A stretch of 64,000 nucleotides of DNA from assembly GCA_948146395.1 (NCBI GenBank), contig OX411548.1, forward strand, positions 62,577,020 to 62,641,019, given 5' to 3'. Position 1 is the stretch's first letter, and every line of letters starts with the position of its first letter. Below the pieces are notes generated by a model. It was given only the letters and a program-made list of their open reading frames with translations. It was not told where the DNA came from and did not search any database. The DNA comes from Fragum whitleyi. Taxonomy: Eukaryota; Mollusca; Bivalvia; Cardiida; Cardiidae. This document shows, one piece after another, positions 35,443 to 46,839 of the stretch. The position numbers and the translations under genes are program-made.

Positions 35443-36116
35443 GTTATCATACGTACATTGGGTGAGGGCGACGGACTCTAGTCACAATGGGCTTTATCAA
35501 ATGACGGAAGAAAGATGGCCGTGCAAGGAATTAAGCAGAACTAATATTCCAAGTAAATAGTAAATGGTTCCGTTTGCCTAAAAATATAGCTCGGACTCTT
35601 CCATAAATTGCAAAATACCCCGGGCGTAGGTGTAGGTTAGTTCGTGAGAACAGTCCAGACACTTAATAATAGTTTTTCAGAAAAGAGGTTCCAACTTGGG
35701 TACAATTTTTTTTACTTCAAGTGGGTTTTTTTTCCAGACAACTTTGCATTGTGAAAATGGCATTAAACAAGAATCCTATCAAATTTGTAGATTATTCAAA
35801 GAATTCTTTTACACAAATGCTAATCCTTATAAAACCACGCGTTTTAAACTTTTAAATACAATGTATAAGAAAATCTTCTCTGAAACTATTTGTCGGAATC
35901 AACGAAACTTCACACGAATGATAATCAGAATATTTTAATCCTGATTTACCATATAATGGGCCTATCACACTAGACGGCGAAAGCACCGTGCTTCCACGTC
36001 GATAAAAAAATTCAGATCGCAGTGGGATCGCCGGAAGATGTTCGTACTTTTCTAGCGAAAAACATAACGTTACTCAGTGATGCTACAGCGTTCATGGCGA
36101 TTGCACTGCGCTGATG

Positions 36117-36975
36117 AATTCGGAACACCACTCGGCCAATCTCACGATTAACCTCGGATGTACATAGACGGACTATTTTTAAAAAATACGGGAAAACCTT
36201 GGAAAAACTCGATGACGTCATTTATAATTTGCTGTAGCCCGCGAAACTAAGTGAAAACATTCGACGTCTCCAATGCCACTCGTTTAAGTCACTGACGTGA
36301 ATTCATCAAATTTTAATATTTATATCTTTAGATTCTGAAAAAACGGCTGAAAAAAATCTTAATTTTTGAGAATGATTCGTCATTCTCAAAAAATAAGATT
36401 TTTTCAGCCGTTATTTACTGTAAAAATATAAATCTACAATGCTAGTTTTTCTTACACTGTTTCCGCCTAACAAAATGCACGATTTTGTTACATACCCATC
36501 CGCCTAACATACAACTGAGCAATCGGGAATCCTCGGCGATTCTACGGAATAGACCTCGGGAATAATACGGACGCATCCATGAAAGCGCGTCATTTCGCAC
36601 GTGAGTTTATATGACGTCATAAATATAACTGAGAATGACGCTGCGAAAAACAAAATCAACATAATGTAAAAATCGGGCATATTATGATTTGAAAACAAAA
36701 CGCAGTGTTTTACTGCGTTTTGCTTTCAAATCATGATATGCCAAAATAATCTCTTAAGACGATCTTAAGGCATTAAAGGAATTTGCTTTTCTTCAAGCGT
36801 ATTAACCGAAGTACCACCAGGAGCCGAATCACCTAAAATTGACAAAAAATTACTACACTTACGTCCGAGGTACTTTCCAGTTTACGGACATGTCCGAGCG
36901 ATGTTCATGTTCATGTCCGAATGACAACTGAGGTCTGTTGCCGTTTACGGAAATGGCCGAGTGATGTTCCGAATG
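36117..36975 (+). mobile_element. MULE-like MITE A, copy 1, carrying a nested B
   Basis: Left AATTCGGAACACCACTCGGC, right GGCCGAGTGATGTTCCGAAT G. The 10-bp duplication TGCGCTGATG is perfect at 36107-36116 and 36976-36985. After removing B (36520-36923 plus its 9-bp duplication) it is 446 bp, matching copy 2 (449 bp). The internal hairpin uses TTTTTGAGAATGATTCGTCA. Confidence 0.85.
36520..36923 (+). mobile_element. MULE-like MITE B, copy 2, nested in A
   Basis: 404 bp, CAATCGGGAATCCTCGGCG to ...TGTCCGAATG, flanked by perfect 9-bp ACAACTGAG (36511-36519 and 36924-36932). Same length as the 29440 copy. The right end carries a small tandem GTTCATGTTCATGT. Confidence 0.85.
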
Positions 36976-37015
36976 TGCGCTGATGGTGATGCTACAACAA
37001 TTACATCGCGCTCTC

Positions 37016-37410
37016 CATTCGGAACATCGCTCGGACTTTTCCGTAAACTGGAAAGTACCTCGGACGTAAGTGTAGTAATTTTTGGTCATTTTTTCCGTAA
37101 TTCGGCTCTTGGTGGTACTTTGGTTAATACGCTTGAAGAATAGTATATTCCTTTAATGTTTTCCGATCTGTGGAGTTCATTTTGGCATGTTATAATTTGA
37201 AATCAAAACGCAGTAAAACACTGCGTTTGTTTTCAAATTATAAAATGCACGATTCTAACCTTACATTGATTTTATCTTTTGCAACGTCATCCTTAGTTAT
37301 GCTTGTGACGTCATATTAACCCGCGTGCGATATGACGCGCTTGTATGGCTGCGCCCTTAGCCTATTATTCCCGAGGTCTATTCCGTAGAATCGCCGAGGG
37401 TTCCCGAGTG
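37016..37410 (-). mobile_element. MULE-like MITE B, copy 3
   Basis: 395 bp in reverse, CATTCGGAACATCGCTCGGA to GCCGAGGGTTCCCGAGTG, flanked by perfect 9-bp CGCGCTCTC (37007-37015 and 37411-37419). It sits only 30 bp from the end of the A copy's target duplication. Confidence 0.85.
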
Positions 37411-37603
37411 CGCGCTCTCGTCGCTATCTATTGCGATCTCGTAGAGAGTAAACTGCCATGCCCAGGCATTTGATACGTTTAAAATATAAATCATCGCAAG
37501 TTCCATGTTAGATAAGGAATTGTAAATTTAGCTACTAGAGGCAGAACAGAGAAAAATGGGCAATTACAAAACCGTAAGAGAGAAGAAGCAAAATAAGAAT
37601 ATA

Positions 37604-37805
37604 TATTTTAATATGACCTGCGTCGCGGGAGTGAAGTAACCCCGTTGAATATTTTTTGATAATACACGGGTGTTATGACACTAGTGAAATAACTAAGCAA
37701 ATGAGCTTAGAATATATCGAATCGATATATCTTCGTTCTGAAAATGATGTCATAATGTTTTTGCTGACGTCATTTCGCAAACGGCATTATTTGTTTCACA
37801 GACTA
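37604..37805 (+). mobile_element. S-family element, copy 2
   Basis: Starts ATATGACCTGCGTCGCGGGA and keeps the ACACTAGTGAAATAAC and GCAAATGAGC blocks and TGACGTCATTTCGC. Confidence 0.55.
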
Positions 37806-37809
37806 ATGT

Positions 37810-38350
37810 ACTATTGACTACTGGGACCCCTGTACCTCCTGGGGAAATTGATTTTCTGAAAGGTACAGGTTAAGCAACGTTTGAAGACATGTTAGCACTT
37901 TGGCTTGTGGGGCTTTTGTAAGATACGTTACTTTGAAATCACCAACCCTAGATCCTTATAGAATGCTACATTTTGCTCTCATTTTGTAAAATTCTATGGG
38001 CAGATTTCGATTTTAAGTAGTATCTTAAGCATAATTCTTGAGTAAGAGTGACCAAACAACTGTAGAATTCTGTATGATTCACGAAAATACATGGATTATA
38101 CGTTACAATTACAAATTTGTTCCTATAAATTCGCCCATATAAAGGTATTGGCATTTGGACGCCAAATTATTCTTAGTCAACACTTGTTGGCAAAACTCAT
38201 AAGATCATCTCGTGAATTCATATTTAGATACTGTATTTTGGCCTGCATATTACATTTTTATTCGTAAAAATGAAAAGATTTGAGCACATGTTCTGTCCAT
38301 GTCCTATACCATTCAGTTTAATGTCTTTGAAGGAAAATTATAACATACGC
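37810..38350. other. Intron sequence, nothing recognised
   Basis: Unique AT-rich DNA within the PAN gene intron between exon 4 and the terminal exon. Confidence 0.35.
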
Positions 38351-38353
38351 TAC

Positions 38354-38406
38354 CTCAAAAGTACCTATTAAAGTTGCCCCTTGAGGGCAAAGAAAGCACT
38401 TGACTT
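38354..38406 (-). CDS. Exon 4 (probable): second CPxG Cys-rich exon
   Basis: It is separated from exon 3 by a compact intron of about 125 bp that ends TTTACTTTCTTTCTAG, an excellent acceptor. In the frame dictated by exon 3 it reads VKCFLCPQGATLIGTFE, echoing the C-P-x-G turn of exon 3. Two donors are possible. GAG|GTAGCG at 38354 leaves phase 0, which does not fit the terminal exon. TAG|GTACTT after 38365 leaves phase 1 and makes a perfect Asp codon with the terminal exon. The second donor is weak by consensus, so the exon end is uncertain. Confidence 0.5.
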
Positions 38407-38531
38407 CTAGAAAGAAAGTAAACAAGGTTCTATTACCAAGTGACCAAGTTTTGACAAAAAATGACCCAATTGCAAGTCTGATTGGTCGCTCGGTTTTTAT
38501 TGAAGACATGGATTTTTTTTATTTCTCTTAC

Positions 38532-38597
38532 CTACTACACAACTTCCAAACTCAAGTCTTTCGCCAGGTGGACATATGTAGTTGTTCACAGGGCAAC
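38532..38597 (-). CDS. Exon 3: Cys-rich exon with CPPG motif, phase 1-1
   Basis: The TTTGCTTGCAG acceptor and GTAG|GTAAGA donor bracket 66 bp. In phase 1 it reads CPVNNYICPPGERLEFGSC followed by Val-Val, then a split codon. The pattern C-x6-C-P-P-G-x7-C recalls small disulphide modules with a C-P-x-G turn (as in ephrin-receptor-like or TIL-like repeats), but three cysteines are too few to assign a family. The join to the next acceptor makes Glu (G plus AA). Confidence 0.65.
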
Positions 38598-38614
38598 CTG
38601 CAAGCAAAAAATGC

Positions 38615-38912
38615 CGTAAAAAATATGAAAATGACGAGGTGAATAAATGGGATGAGTTAGCTTTGAATGAAAAAGATGGTGAATAGAGTATCGCCCATTT
38701 CGTTCGAAATGAACGAAATCAGCTATTTTTTGTTTTCTTTTATAAAAACGGTTTACTGTTCTATGAGTAGTTTGTCTTCACAAACCAACCTGGCGTTTCC
38801 AAATCTGCACAAGTTTTTGAGTTGGGGAATGAATTGAATATCGAATTTGATGAAGTTTTGATGAAGTTTTTCAGAGATTTCCGAACGATAGTTTTAATTC
38901 GTTTTTTTTTTC

Positions 38913-38945
<33 letters not shown>

Positions 38946-39070
38946 TTCCTTTAATTATTTCTGACTGCTTTGAGCGAGTTTTTGGGATGCTTAGAATTGT
39001 TCTAAATAAAGGCACTGGAATGCATTTGAGAGATGCAATCAAATTTCATGTGATTTTTTCTTCCTTCCTG
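38615..39070. mobile_element. CAGTTAAC-family MITE, strongly diverged
   Basis: Retains the order of blocks (GAATGAAAAAGATGGTGAAT, a foldback around CATTTCGTTCGAAATGAACG, then CTTTGAGCGAGTTTTTGGG). A (GTT)n tract is expanded at 38913-38943. It abuts exon 3 on its upstream side. Confidence 0.45.
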
Positions 39071-39260
39071 CCTTGATGTGTCCATGAATAAAGAATTATC
39101 GGGGAGAAGTTAGATGTACATGTATGCAAATGGCGGAGTCCGATTTTTGCTTTACATTTAATTGTCCCCCACCAGGCTCCAGAAAAACTACAAGGTTCCT
39201 CTTATTATACACAGTCTGACCAGAATTTTCACTAAGCGCTTTATAGATATATCAGGGTTT

Positions 39261-39700
39261 AAAGTCCCCGTCTGCGTTTGGAGTAAAAAATAGCTATTTC
39301 GTGAACATTCTTTGAAAAACATTCTTGATTTAGTCTTATGAAAGATGAGTTACATAAAACACAAATCAATCGACAAACAGGGGCCTTTTCGGGAAACGCA
39401 TAATCTGCCGAGTAAGTAATACATGTGAATGAGATTTTGGTCATGTGAAATACTCCCACGCGAAAAGTTGTTAATTCGCTCTATTCAAATTGGAATCAGA
39501 AAAGCTGAGGGTCATAAATATTCATCAAGGTTTATATTTAGAACATCGCACCATAATCATTTGCATTACCGAAAATTGGAAAGACAAATTCAAGCTTATC
39601 TTTGATTAAAAAATCTAGTTTTTGTGAACAAAGTCGTTTAAGATGCTTTTTTTTCTATTTTTTACGTTTCTGAAATGTAAACGGACACAGACGGGGGCTT
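39261..39700 (+). mobile_element. R-family TIR element, full copy
   Basis: 440 bp; AAAGTCCCCGTCTGCGTTTG opposes AACGGACACAGACGGGGGCTT. It contains CATAAATATTCATCAAG and CATAATCATTTGCATTACCG, conserved in the other copies. Confidence 0.7.
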
Positions 39701-39704
39701 CCAC

Positions 39705-42375
39705 CTTCATGCAGTCATCATATTATTATTGTTGCAATTGTGTCGCTGTTAACGCAACCCAACGTTCGTACATCGCGCAGGTGTGAAATTGCTGGAAATG
39801 TCCCTCACAGGCTAAATTGCGAATAGAATGTCAATTTGCCAGCCATTTGCTCATTTGCTCATAAAAACCCATTTAGGCACTTGACTTGGACCAATTTATT
39901 CATTTATATGAATGATGTCTTGGGTTGTATTGGAATGTGAGCTTAACATTGCTGGCATATTGTTTAAGCCATTTATCATAATTCGTTACACTTTATATTT
40001 ACGGAATGTATAATATTTTATAATTATTTTATTTAATTACGTCTAATCAATATTCACATGGACAAAACATTAAACAAATGATATGGTTATGAGGGTCATC
40101 CCAAAAGTTGTCACAAAAAACACAAAAAACGTCTTTTAAGTAATTATTTTCAGAAAACCAAAAGAGAGGATTATGCAAGTTTTGGAGGAATATCATACAG
40201 GGATTACTCAATTTCTCACTGAACCTTGTTTCTACTGAAAACCTATTTTCCGAGGGTTAAAATGGCTTTTAAAAAAAACTTTTTGCGTAATTTGGAAAGA
40301 GCAGGTTTTTTTTCTTTTTTTTTTTTTTTTTTTTTTTTTTCAAAGCAAATATTTGCAATAAAGCATTTGATCTAGATTGTTTGATAAAGATACTTTCTAA
40401 TAGCTATCAGAAAGACATCTTATGTATTTTTTTTTTCAAAACTTACGAGTATATCACTGTCAGATATCTGGAACCTTCTTATTTTAAGAATGACGTTGTC
40501 CGGCGTAAGGAAGGGCTTTGCTGTTATTTCCTTTTTTGAAATATGACAAATCTAGCAAACCACTTCGATAATGAAGCAGCAAAATATCTATCAATTCAAA
40601 AAGACTAAAACATAACACCGGGAAATTGAATATAAAGTTCTATTTGAGGTTGAAACGTCAAGGGGTTAAAGTAGCCATTTAGCGACATGCCACCTTTTTC
40701 TGTCGCCTAGCAACAAGAGTTCCCCATAATGCATGAAAGGCTACGGTCCCGATCTCTTGGCTTCTTTTTAAAATGATAAAAGTAACCCTACAATTAGCTT
40801 CAAACTGTAGAGATTTTTTTAAGTAATTGAAAAAAAATCTCGTATTTTAAGAACGAATCTACTGATATTCTGTTTCTTTTGAAACAAGAATATGTGTCGA
40901 TGAATTGTTTCATGTATGAATCAGAATGCCACTCAGCGAAAATTATAGGAAGATGATCAATGTTAAAAGAAAGGTAAGAGAAAAAAGAATTACGCCATAC
41001 TATGTGTTGTTGTTGTTGGTGGTGGTGGCGTTGTTGTTTTCTTTTCATGCGCGAAAGAATGGTTCTCAATTAAAGGCAGATTTGATCACTTTCGCATAAA
41101 CTTGGACTGAGCTATGACTAAATATGTTATAATCGCCTATGTAAAATGAATTACTGCTTATAGACCTAAATAGGAAATATGCAAAATGATGCATGTTCTC
41201 TTAATCTTGACTTTTTTAAAGTATCGACGTCCGCCTACAGCTCATTTTTTAGGCTTCTTAATCAATTAATATTTTGAAAAACTATATTTAAATGACATGT
41301 CAAGTTTAAAGGACCAATTTGATATTTCAAATTATCTTATAACTATACAAATATCCGTGTGATAACAACCCGTATGATATTTTTTATGATATCACATAGT
41401 TATTTTTAGAACAAAAATATAATGCATTTATTTTTAGAAACTTGCATTTCAGTTAGAAACATCGGTGAAAACAAGACAAATAGAGGTTATAAGATAAATA
41501 TAATACGTACTAAGTGTATTGTGTGATTTTTTTTTTATCTAACTTGGCAGAGCCGCGACAATGATCAATTCTCCCAACCTCGTTAGATATTTTATTTCAT
41601 ACAAAACACTAAGTATGTATTATATATTTACACGTTGGCGGATCAATACCACCTTTTTTGCAATTTTTGTGACTCAGTGTGTGTCCTTTCCTTCCATACT
41701 TTGCTTTTATGTATTGCAAAAAGATTTGTTGTAATTCGACAGTCGATTTGTATACCCGAAATCACTTAAGACTATTACGTAATGAAATAAATGAATCTTG
41801 GGCGATGCTTTAGAAGGGAAAATCTACTCCTATTAGTTTTTGTTTGAAGAAAAATATATTTTGAAGAACTCGTTTACTATGAGACGTAAGCAACTGAAAC
41901 TCTTAGATGGATACCAAAATTATTGTATGTAAATTTAGGCATTTTTTATTAAATTGACATAATTTTCTAAATAGTAAAGGGGAAATATTTCCATTTCCCG
42001 CGATCTGTCAAGAAACTTTAGGGAAACTCCGGTCCATATAACAAAAAGTTTAAGGTAATCTCTGGTTGGTCAATATTATTGAAATTCAAAATTATTTAAA
42101 AAAATAATTCATTGTTTACAATCGGCTGCTGAAATCAAACGAAAAATTAAAAATTTTAAACACCTTTCCAGTCCAATAGCTATTTTAAATCATGGGAACA
42201 TATTTCTTTGAGGCGCCGGTGGTAAGGGTCATCTCAAAAATTTTCCAAGAGAAAAGGGATCATGCAATACTAATTGTTTTTCCATTTTATGCGTGAATGA
42301 ATGGTCCTCAATTTAAAGCAGGTTTGACTATGTTTGCATAATCTTGGCATGAGCTATGACCAAATAAGCTATAAC
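39705..42375. other. Intron sequence with few recognisable elements
   Basis: Holds a D-family terminus trace (39775-39815), poly-T at 40307, an 85-bp repeat at 41549-41632, and a perfect donor-like minus-strand CTC|GTAAGT at 40441 with no acceptable exon. Otherwise nothing seen. Confidence 0.35.
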
Positions 42376-42377
42376 GG

Positions 42378-42646
42378 TAGACTAGTTCCACTGTCGACTA
42401 TCATAAAAACAGTGGGCCAACTTATTTCTGACCCTGGGCGGGTACTGTTGCCCGCAATATCAGAGTATCTCTCAGAAAGCGGGATACCAGCTCTAGACTG
42501 GTCCACATATCGACTATCAGAATAGCCTAGAATATGCTATTCTGATATGCGACAGTGAGACCAGTCTACACCCGACCCGAAAGCGGGCGAGAAATAAGTA
42601 GGCCCCTTGATACAATGTATAATAAGTCGACAGTAGGACCAGTCTA
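42378..42646. mobile_element. Complex palindromic MITE (TAGACTRGT ends)
   Basis: TAGACTAGTTCCACTGTCGA faces TCGACAGTAGGACCAGTCTA. A second internal palindrome AGACTGGTCCACATATCGAC meets GCGACAGTGAGACCAGTCT around CTAGAATATGCTATTC. Both use the same motif, giving a nested stem structure. It is 81 bp from exon 2 of the PAN gene. Confidence 0.65.
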
Positions 42647-42726
42647 TATCAATGGTCGCCTATGGAAAATTAATTACTTCCCTTAGACATTTACATATAT
42701 TAAATCTATGTAAATCGTTTTCTTAC

Positions 42727-42780
42727 CGGTATTTTTGCGTGCTGCACATGCGCATTCGCCAGTTTGCGCACATTCCAAGT
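42727..42780 (-). CDS. Exon 2: small Cys-rich exon, phase 1-1
   Basis: A strong pyrimidine tract and TTACAG acceptor precede this 54-bp exon, and it ends at CCG|GTAAGA. Read in phase 1 it encodes LECAQTGECACAARKNT with three cysteines. The other phase 0 reading gives no cysteines and runs into a stop in the next exon. Its last G plus GT of the next exon makes Gly. Family of the mini-module not recognised; it resembles disulphide-rich extracellular segments. Confidence 0.6.
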
Positions 42781-43287
42781 CTGTAAGAGAAAAAGAAATA
42801 GGGCTCAGTTCTTGATGATATAAAGAAGGCTTGTATTATCCCCTTGTTCACGAAAAGAGATAAAAGTTTGGTATAATCCACAATATTTCCCCTGGCAGGG
42901 CGAAGCCTTAGAAATGGATCGATGCACTTAAGGTTAATATAAATTAGTCTTTATTCATTATTATTTACTTCTAAAAATTTTCGACATGATTAACTTGAGG
43001 CCGTTAAGCGTAGGTTGGTAACCAAACCCTCCTAACTTCAGCTTGTCCAAGCTGAAGTTACGAGGCTTTGGTAACCCAACGATGAAATGTGTTCCTTTTC
43101 TCTAAGCACGTGAATCCTTTTACTTTAAGGATACAGTTATTTTCACGCGTTCACGATTATTGCCGACTAACTTTTCAATGAACCAGAAATATTTAAAAGT
43201 TAACTCGCCAAATTACGTCACGACTAAGCCCCGCCCTGCCAGTTCATTTAAAACGCAGAGTAGTTATTCATATATGTGTCGTGTTGA

Positions 43288-43466
43288 GCGTAATTTCAAA
43301 GGTGGTTGAAAGAGTCGTTATGATCAGCTGAATGAGCATTTGTTTTTAAATAACATTCCTTACAGCTTTCAATCTGGTTTTAGGCGTAGTTTCTCTTCTG
43401 CCACAGCTATAATTCTTTTATCAGATTTTATCAATTTTATATTATCGACAAAGGCTATGTCTGCTG
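43288..43466 (+). pseudogene. LINE reverse transcriptase fragment, frameshifted
   Basis: Reads VISKVVERV, then after a one-base frame slip near 43320 YDQLNEHLFLNNIPYSFQSG FRRSFSSATAII and so on. This matches the RT region with the QSGFR motif that precedes the catalytic YADD domain in CR1/Jockey-like LINEs. Only about 60 residues survive, without catalytic aspartates. A poly-G run follows at 43510. It lies in the intron of the minus-strand PAN gene, in the opposite orientation. Confidence 0.65.
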
Positions 43467-43635
43467 AGGTAGAAACTGATATTGGGTCAATCCTGTCTTC
43501 GGAAATTGGAGGGGGGGGGGGGGGGGGGGTAGTCGATGGCTTGTTGATAATAAGTGAGTTGATACTTTTTGGTTCTTAGCCCCGATTGAAAGGTCAGTGA
43601 AGTTTAAATGGATTATTCAATATTAAAAGTTTTTT

Positions 43636-43810
43636 ATAATATGACCTACGTCGCAGAAGTGAAATAACGCCGTTGAATAATTTTGTTATTACACGGATGT
43701 TATTACACTAGTGGAATAACTATGCAAATGAGCTCACAGCGAATTGCCGCGAATTGCCGCTATTTTGTTACTGCAAAAATGACGTCATAATCTCTATATT
43801 GAATGTTTAC
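43636..43810 (+). mobile_element. S-family element, copy 3
   Basis: ATAATATGACCTACGTCGCA, ACACTAGTGGAATAACTATG, GCAAATGAGCTCACAG and AATGACGTCATAAT in order. Confidence 0.6.
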
Positions 43811-43979
43811 GAATCTCTCCTCCCTTAAATTACATAAAAAATGTGAGTTGGGAATTCAGACATTATCTTTCACACAGTTTGTATTTTTGCCGACTAACAA
43901 AAATAACATGAAATGATTTTGAGTTAATCTATCCCCCATATTGTTCCATAGAAGAACATTTTGGATAGCATTCTCTCTC

Positions 43980-44085
43980 TCCCCCCCCCCCCCCCCCCCC
44001 AAAAAAAAAAAAAGAAATTATGAAATAAAAATTAATAAAATTAATGGCCAGTTCTTTTTCTTTTTTTTTTTTTTTTTTTTTTTTA
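43980..44085 (+). repeat. Poly-C/poly-A and poly-T runs
   Basis: A C run (43981-44000) passes directly into an A run, then a T run at 44063-44084. Similar C or G runs lie at 23505, 26486, 43510, 44977 and 48666. Confidence 0.7.
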
Positions 44086-44293
44086 TTGAAAGCAAATATA
44101 TTTCTATACTACATAGAATATAGTCAACGGACGGCAAAACTACTTAATCATTACTTGAATAAGCTGTAGCCACGAGATTTTGGACTACCCCACATTAAAA
44201 CACGTATATGTCGTATATATAAGAGATAAACATCAAATAATCCCTTTTTAATTACAAATACATGTGTAATTCGATTTGGATTGGACGGGTGTA

Positions 44294-45247
44294 GGACAAA
44301 AGCCCCCTAGGACAAAAGCCCCCTGGACAAAAGCCCCTTGAGACAAAACCCCCTAGGATAAAAGCCCCCTAGGACAAAAGCCCACAATATAATAAACCTG
44401 GTATATAAATTTCCATTTCTATAATTTTTTTTACTGAATTTTACTGAGTTTTCGAAATAAAATTGATCCTTATTTTGTTTGTTTGCTTTATTTACCATTA
44501 TTAAAGGTATTTTTTTTTAATCATAAGCAATAGAAACCATCGTTTAAGTCCTCTTTTTTAACTCAAAATCAGTTTTGTTTGAAATTTATTATAAGAAAAT
44601 GTATAAGATATTCTGACAAGCAAAGAAATGTACATTGATAAGGAGAAACCCGAAAACTTAATTCCTTTATTTTTCTTTTATTCCATTCATCACATCATTG
44701 AAACATAATCAATATTTTTATTGACTTATTTCACACCTTCGAGAGCACAAGTATAACTATACATGTAGTTTGCAATATGGAAGGTGTTGACAAAATTGAT
44801 TATGAAAACAGTATATCTTTGTATTTTCACATCTGTAATGACCTTTTTTTTATTATCATTTTTTTTATAACAATTAATTTTTTATAACAATAATAATGAA
44901 ATATAAAACTAAATGAAGGATATTTTCCAAGTAGTCTTTTCACGGATATTTATACACAAGGGAATACTTAAACAACAACCCCCCCCCCCCCCCAAAAAAA
45001 AAATAAAAAAATAAAAAACGACTAAAATATTAATTTCTTAAAAGAATGAACAAATTAACATTGACAAATTCATATAAAAATCGTAACTTTTTTAGACTTT
45101 TTTTTCAAAAATATAAAAAAAAAACATTTTCAAAACCATGGGGCTTTTGTCCACTTTTCAGTTAAGGGCATGGGGCTTTTGTCCCATGGGGCTTTTGTCC
45201 ATGGGGCTTTTGTCCCAGGGGGCTTTTGTCCTAGGGGGCTTTTGTCC
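44294..45247. mobile_element. Element bounded by inverted GGACAAAAGCCCC arrays
   Basis: The left end is a tandem array of about six GGACAAAAGCCCCCTA units (44294-44392). The right end is about six units of the complement, GGGGCTTTTGTCC (45139-45247). The 3-bp GTA precedes the left and follows the right end, a possible 3-bp target duplication. The 750-bp interior is AT-rich with no transposase. Chance frames over the ends encode Pro/Leu-rich artefacts. Confidence 0.7.
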
Positions 45248-45249
45248 GT

Positions 45250-46435
45250 ATCCCGGATTGGACATTGCGCGTGATTGCTTTGTTTTAAAAGTCGTGAATA
45301 AGTTGTTTCATAGCAAATGTAAGTTTTAAAAAATATCGTAACATTGTGACTACCTGCAATATGGGTACTTTTCAAATTAAAATTAATTCAAATAAATAAG
45401 TTATGAAGACAAATTATAACAATAAACAAATAAATTGATTAATTCTTCGGCTCCCACAATATTCTCACACGAGATTTATTTTACACAGATAGAGGATTTT
45501 TACTAAAAAATGTTCTATTATTTTCTTTCTTTCTTTATTTATTTCCATATTTTATTCTCTTTATATCTCTTGTCATTTAATGTGTCTAAAGAAAAGTCTG
45601 CTGGAAAAGAAGGAGAAAAACTCCCGAATAAAAGAATTCATATGAAAATTCAAGTAAATTATCATTTCTAAATTATTTCTATTTATAAGACGGCTTAATT
45701 ATTGAATTTATTCCAAATTTTAAATTACGCCTACTTCAATATAGATGCATTCTACTATATTGGAGTATGACATCGATAAGGTCTAAAACATTGAAAACTT
45801 AAACAAGTATTGATTGATTAAATAACTTGAAAATTCAAATAAACATTGAAAAATCGTAATACGCTGTCATCTTCACGAGTCAAGGGGTATCGAATCGATT
45901 AAATCTTCTCGAATACCGTAAGATAAGTAAAACGTTCGTAACCCTTGGCTCGACAAGATGTGTCATCGAGGGTAGAAAAAGAAGAAATTGAGAACCTTTC
46001 AATGTACCATCAAATTATTAAAAAGATATGTTGTCATTTGAACAGATATAGGAATTTCGATCAGTTTTTGTGATTGTGTATTTCGGTCTCGCTAAGTGTC
46101 ACAATTACCTAAAACTGAAGGTGTTAAGCGCAATTCTAAGGGTTAATTTCACATCTGGAAAGTAGCCGCGGGGTATATTGATCTAACATACCTCCCGCTG
46201 TCGGACCTTTTTGTAAGAAGGTTACTGATTGGTCCGCCTCGTTTTCCGTTCTGTGACGTCACGCGTACAGAAATAACCCATCCAATCAGCCAAGGGTAAG
46301 ATAAGTAAAACGTTCGTAACCCTTGGTTCGACAAGATGGTCTTAATAAAGTTAAGGTATATCATTAAACCAAGGTAGTTTGGAAAGGGCAACAAAATGAG
46401 GGTCATTGATTCTTTGAAAGTTTAATCTGTGTACC
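45250..46435. other. Intron sequence with one small repeat pair
   Basis: GTAAGATAAGTAAAACGTTC and following GTAACCCTTGG, TCGACAAGATG occur at 45919-45962 and 46292-46338. The first lies in a partial inverted repeat with CATCTTCACGAGTCAAGGG (45868). Nothing else recognised. Confidence 0.4.
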
Positions 46436-46437
46436 AG

Positions 46438-46684
46438 GGCCCACGGTTATAAAACTTTTCTCAGGCTCAGGCTCAATTTTCTCAAATTTTAAATTAAAAT
46501 AAATGTATGAAAATAAAAGAAAAATATTAATAAGTTTTTATTTATAACAACTTATTAATATCATTTTTTTTTTATTTTAATACATCAATATGAATAATAA
46601 AACAGAAATACGGCTTTAATCTCAAATTGAAATTTGAGAAAATTTTGAATCGAGCCTGAGAAAAGTTTTTATAACCTCGGGCCC
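46438..46684. mobile_element. V-family MITE, copy 3
   Basis: GGGCCCACGGTTATAAAACT and TTTTTATAACCTCGGGCCC; core ATAACAACTTATTAATATC. 247 bp, no ORF. Confidence 0.75.
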
Positions 46685-46839
46685 AGAAGTCACAATAACA
46701 TACACTTTTACATGTTAAAGGCTCCTTTATATGAGACATGGCGTCATACCACAATGCAACTTTACCACAAGCATGGTCTAAAATCAAGGACATTCTTGAA
46801 AGCTTCAGAAAAATACAGATGATAATCGTTTGTGTCAGT

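Noticed and set aside
40441..40500. Perfect minus-strand donor CTC|GTAAGT as a further PAN gene exon
   Set aside because: Candidate exons ending there have stops or the wrong phase and no cysteines.
45130..45375. Pro/Gly/Leu repeat proteins on both strands
   Set aside because: Translations of the terminal GGGGCTTTTGTCC array of the 44294-45247 element.
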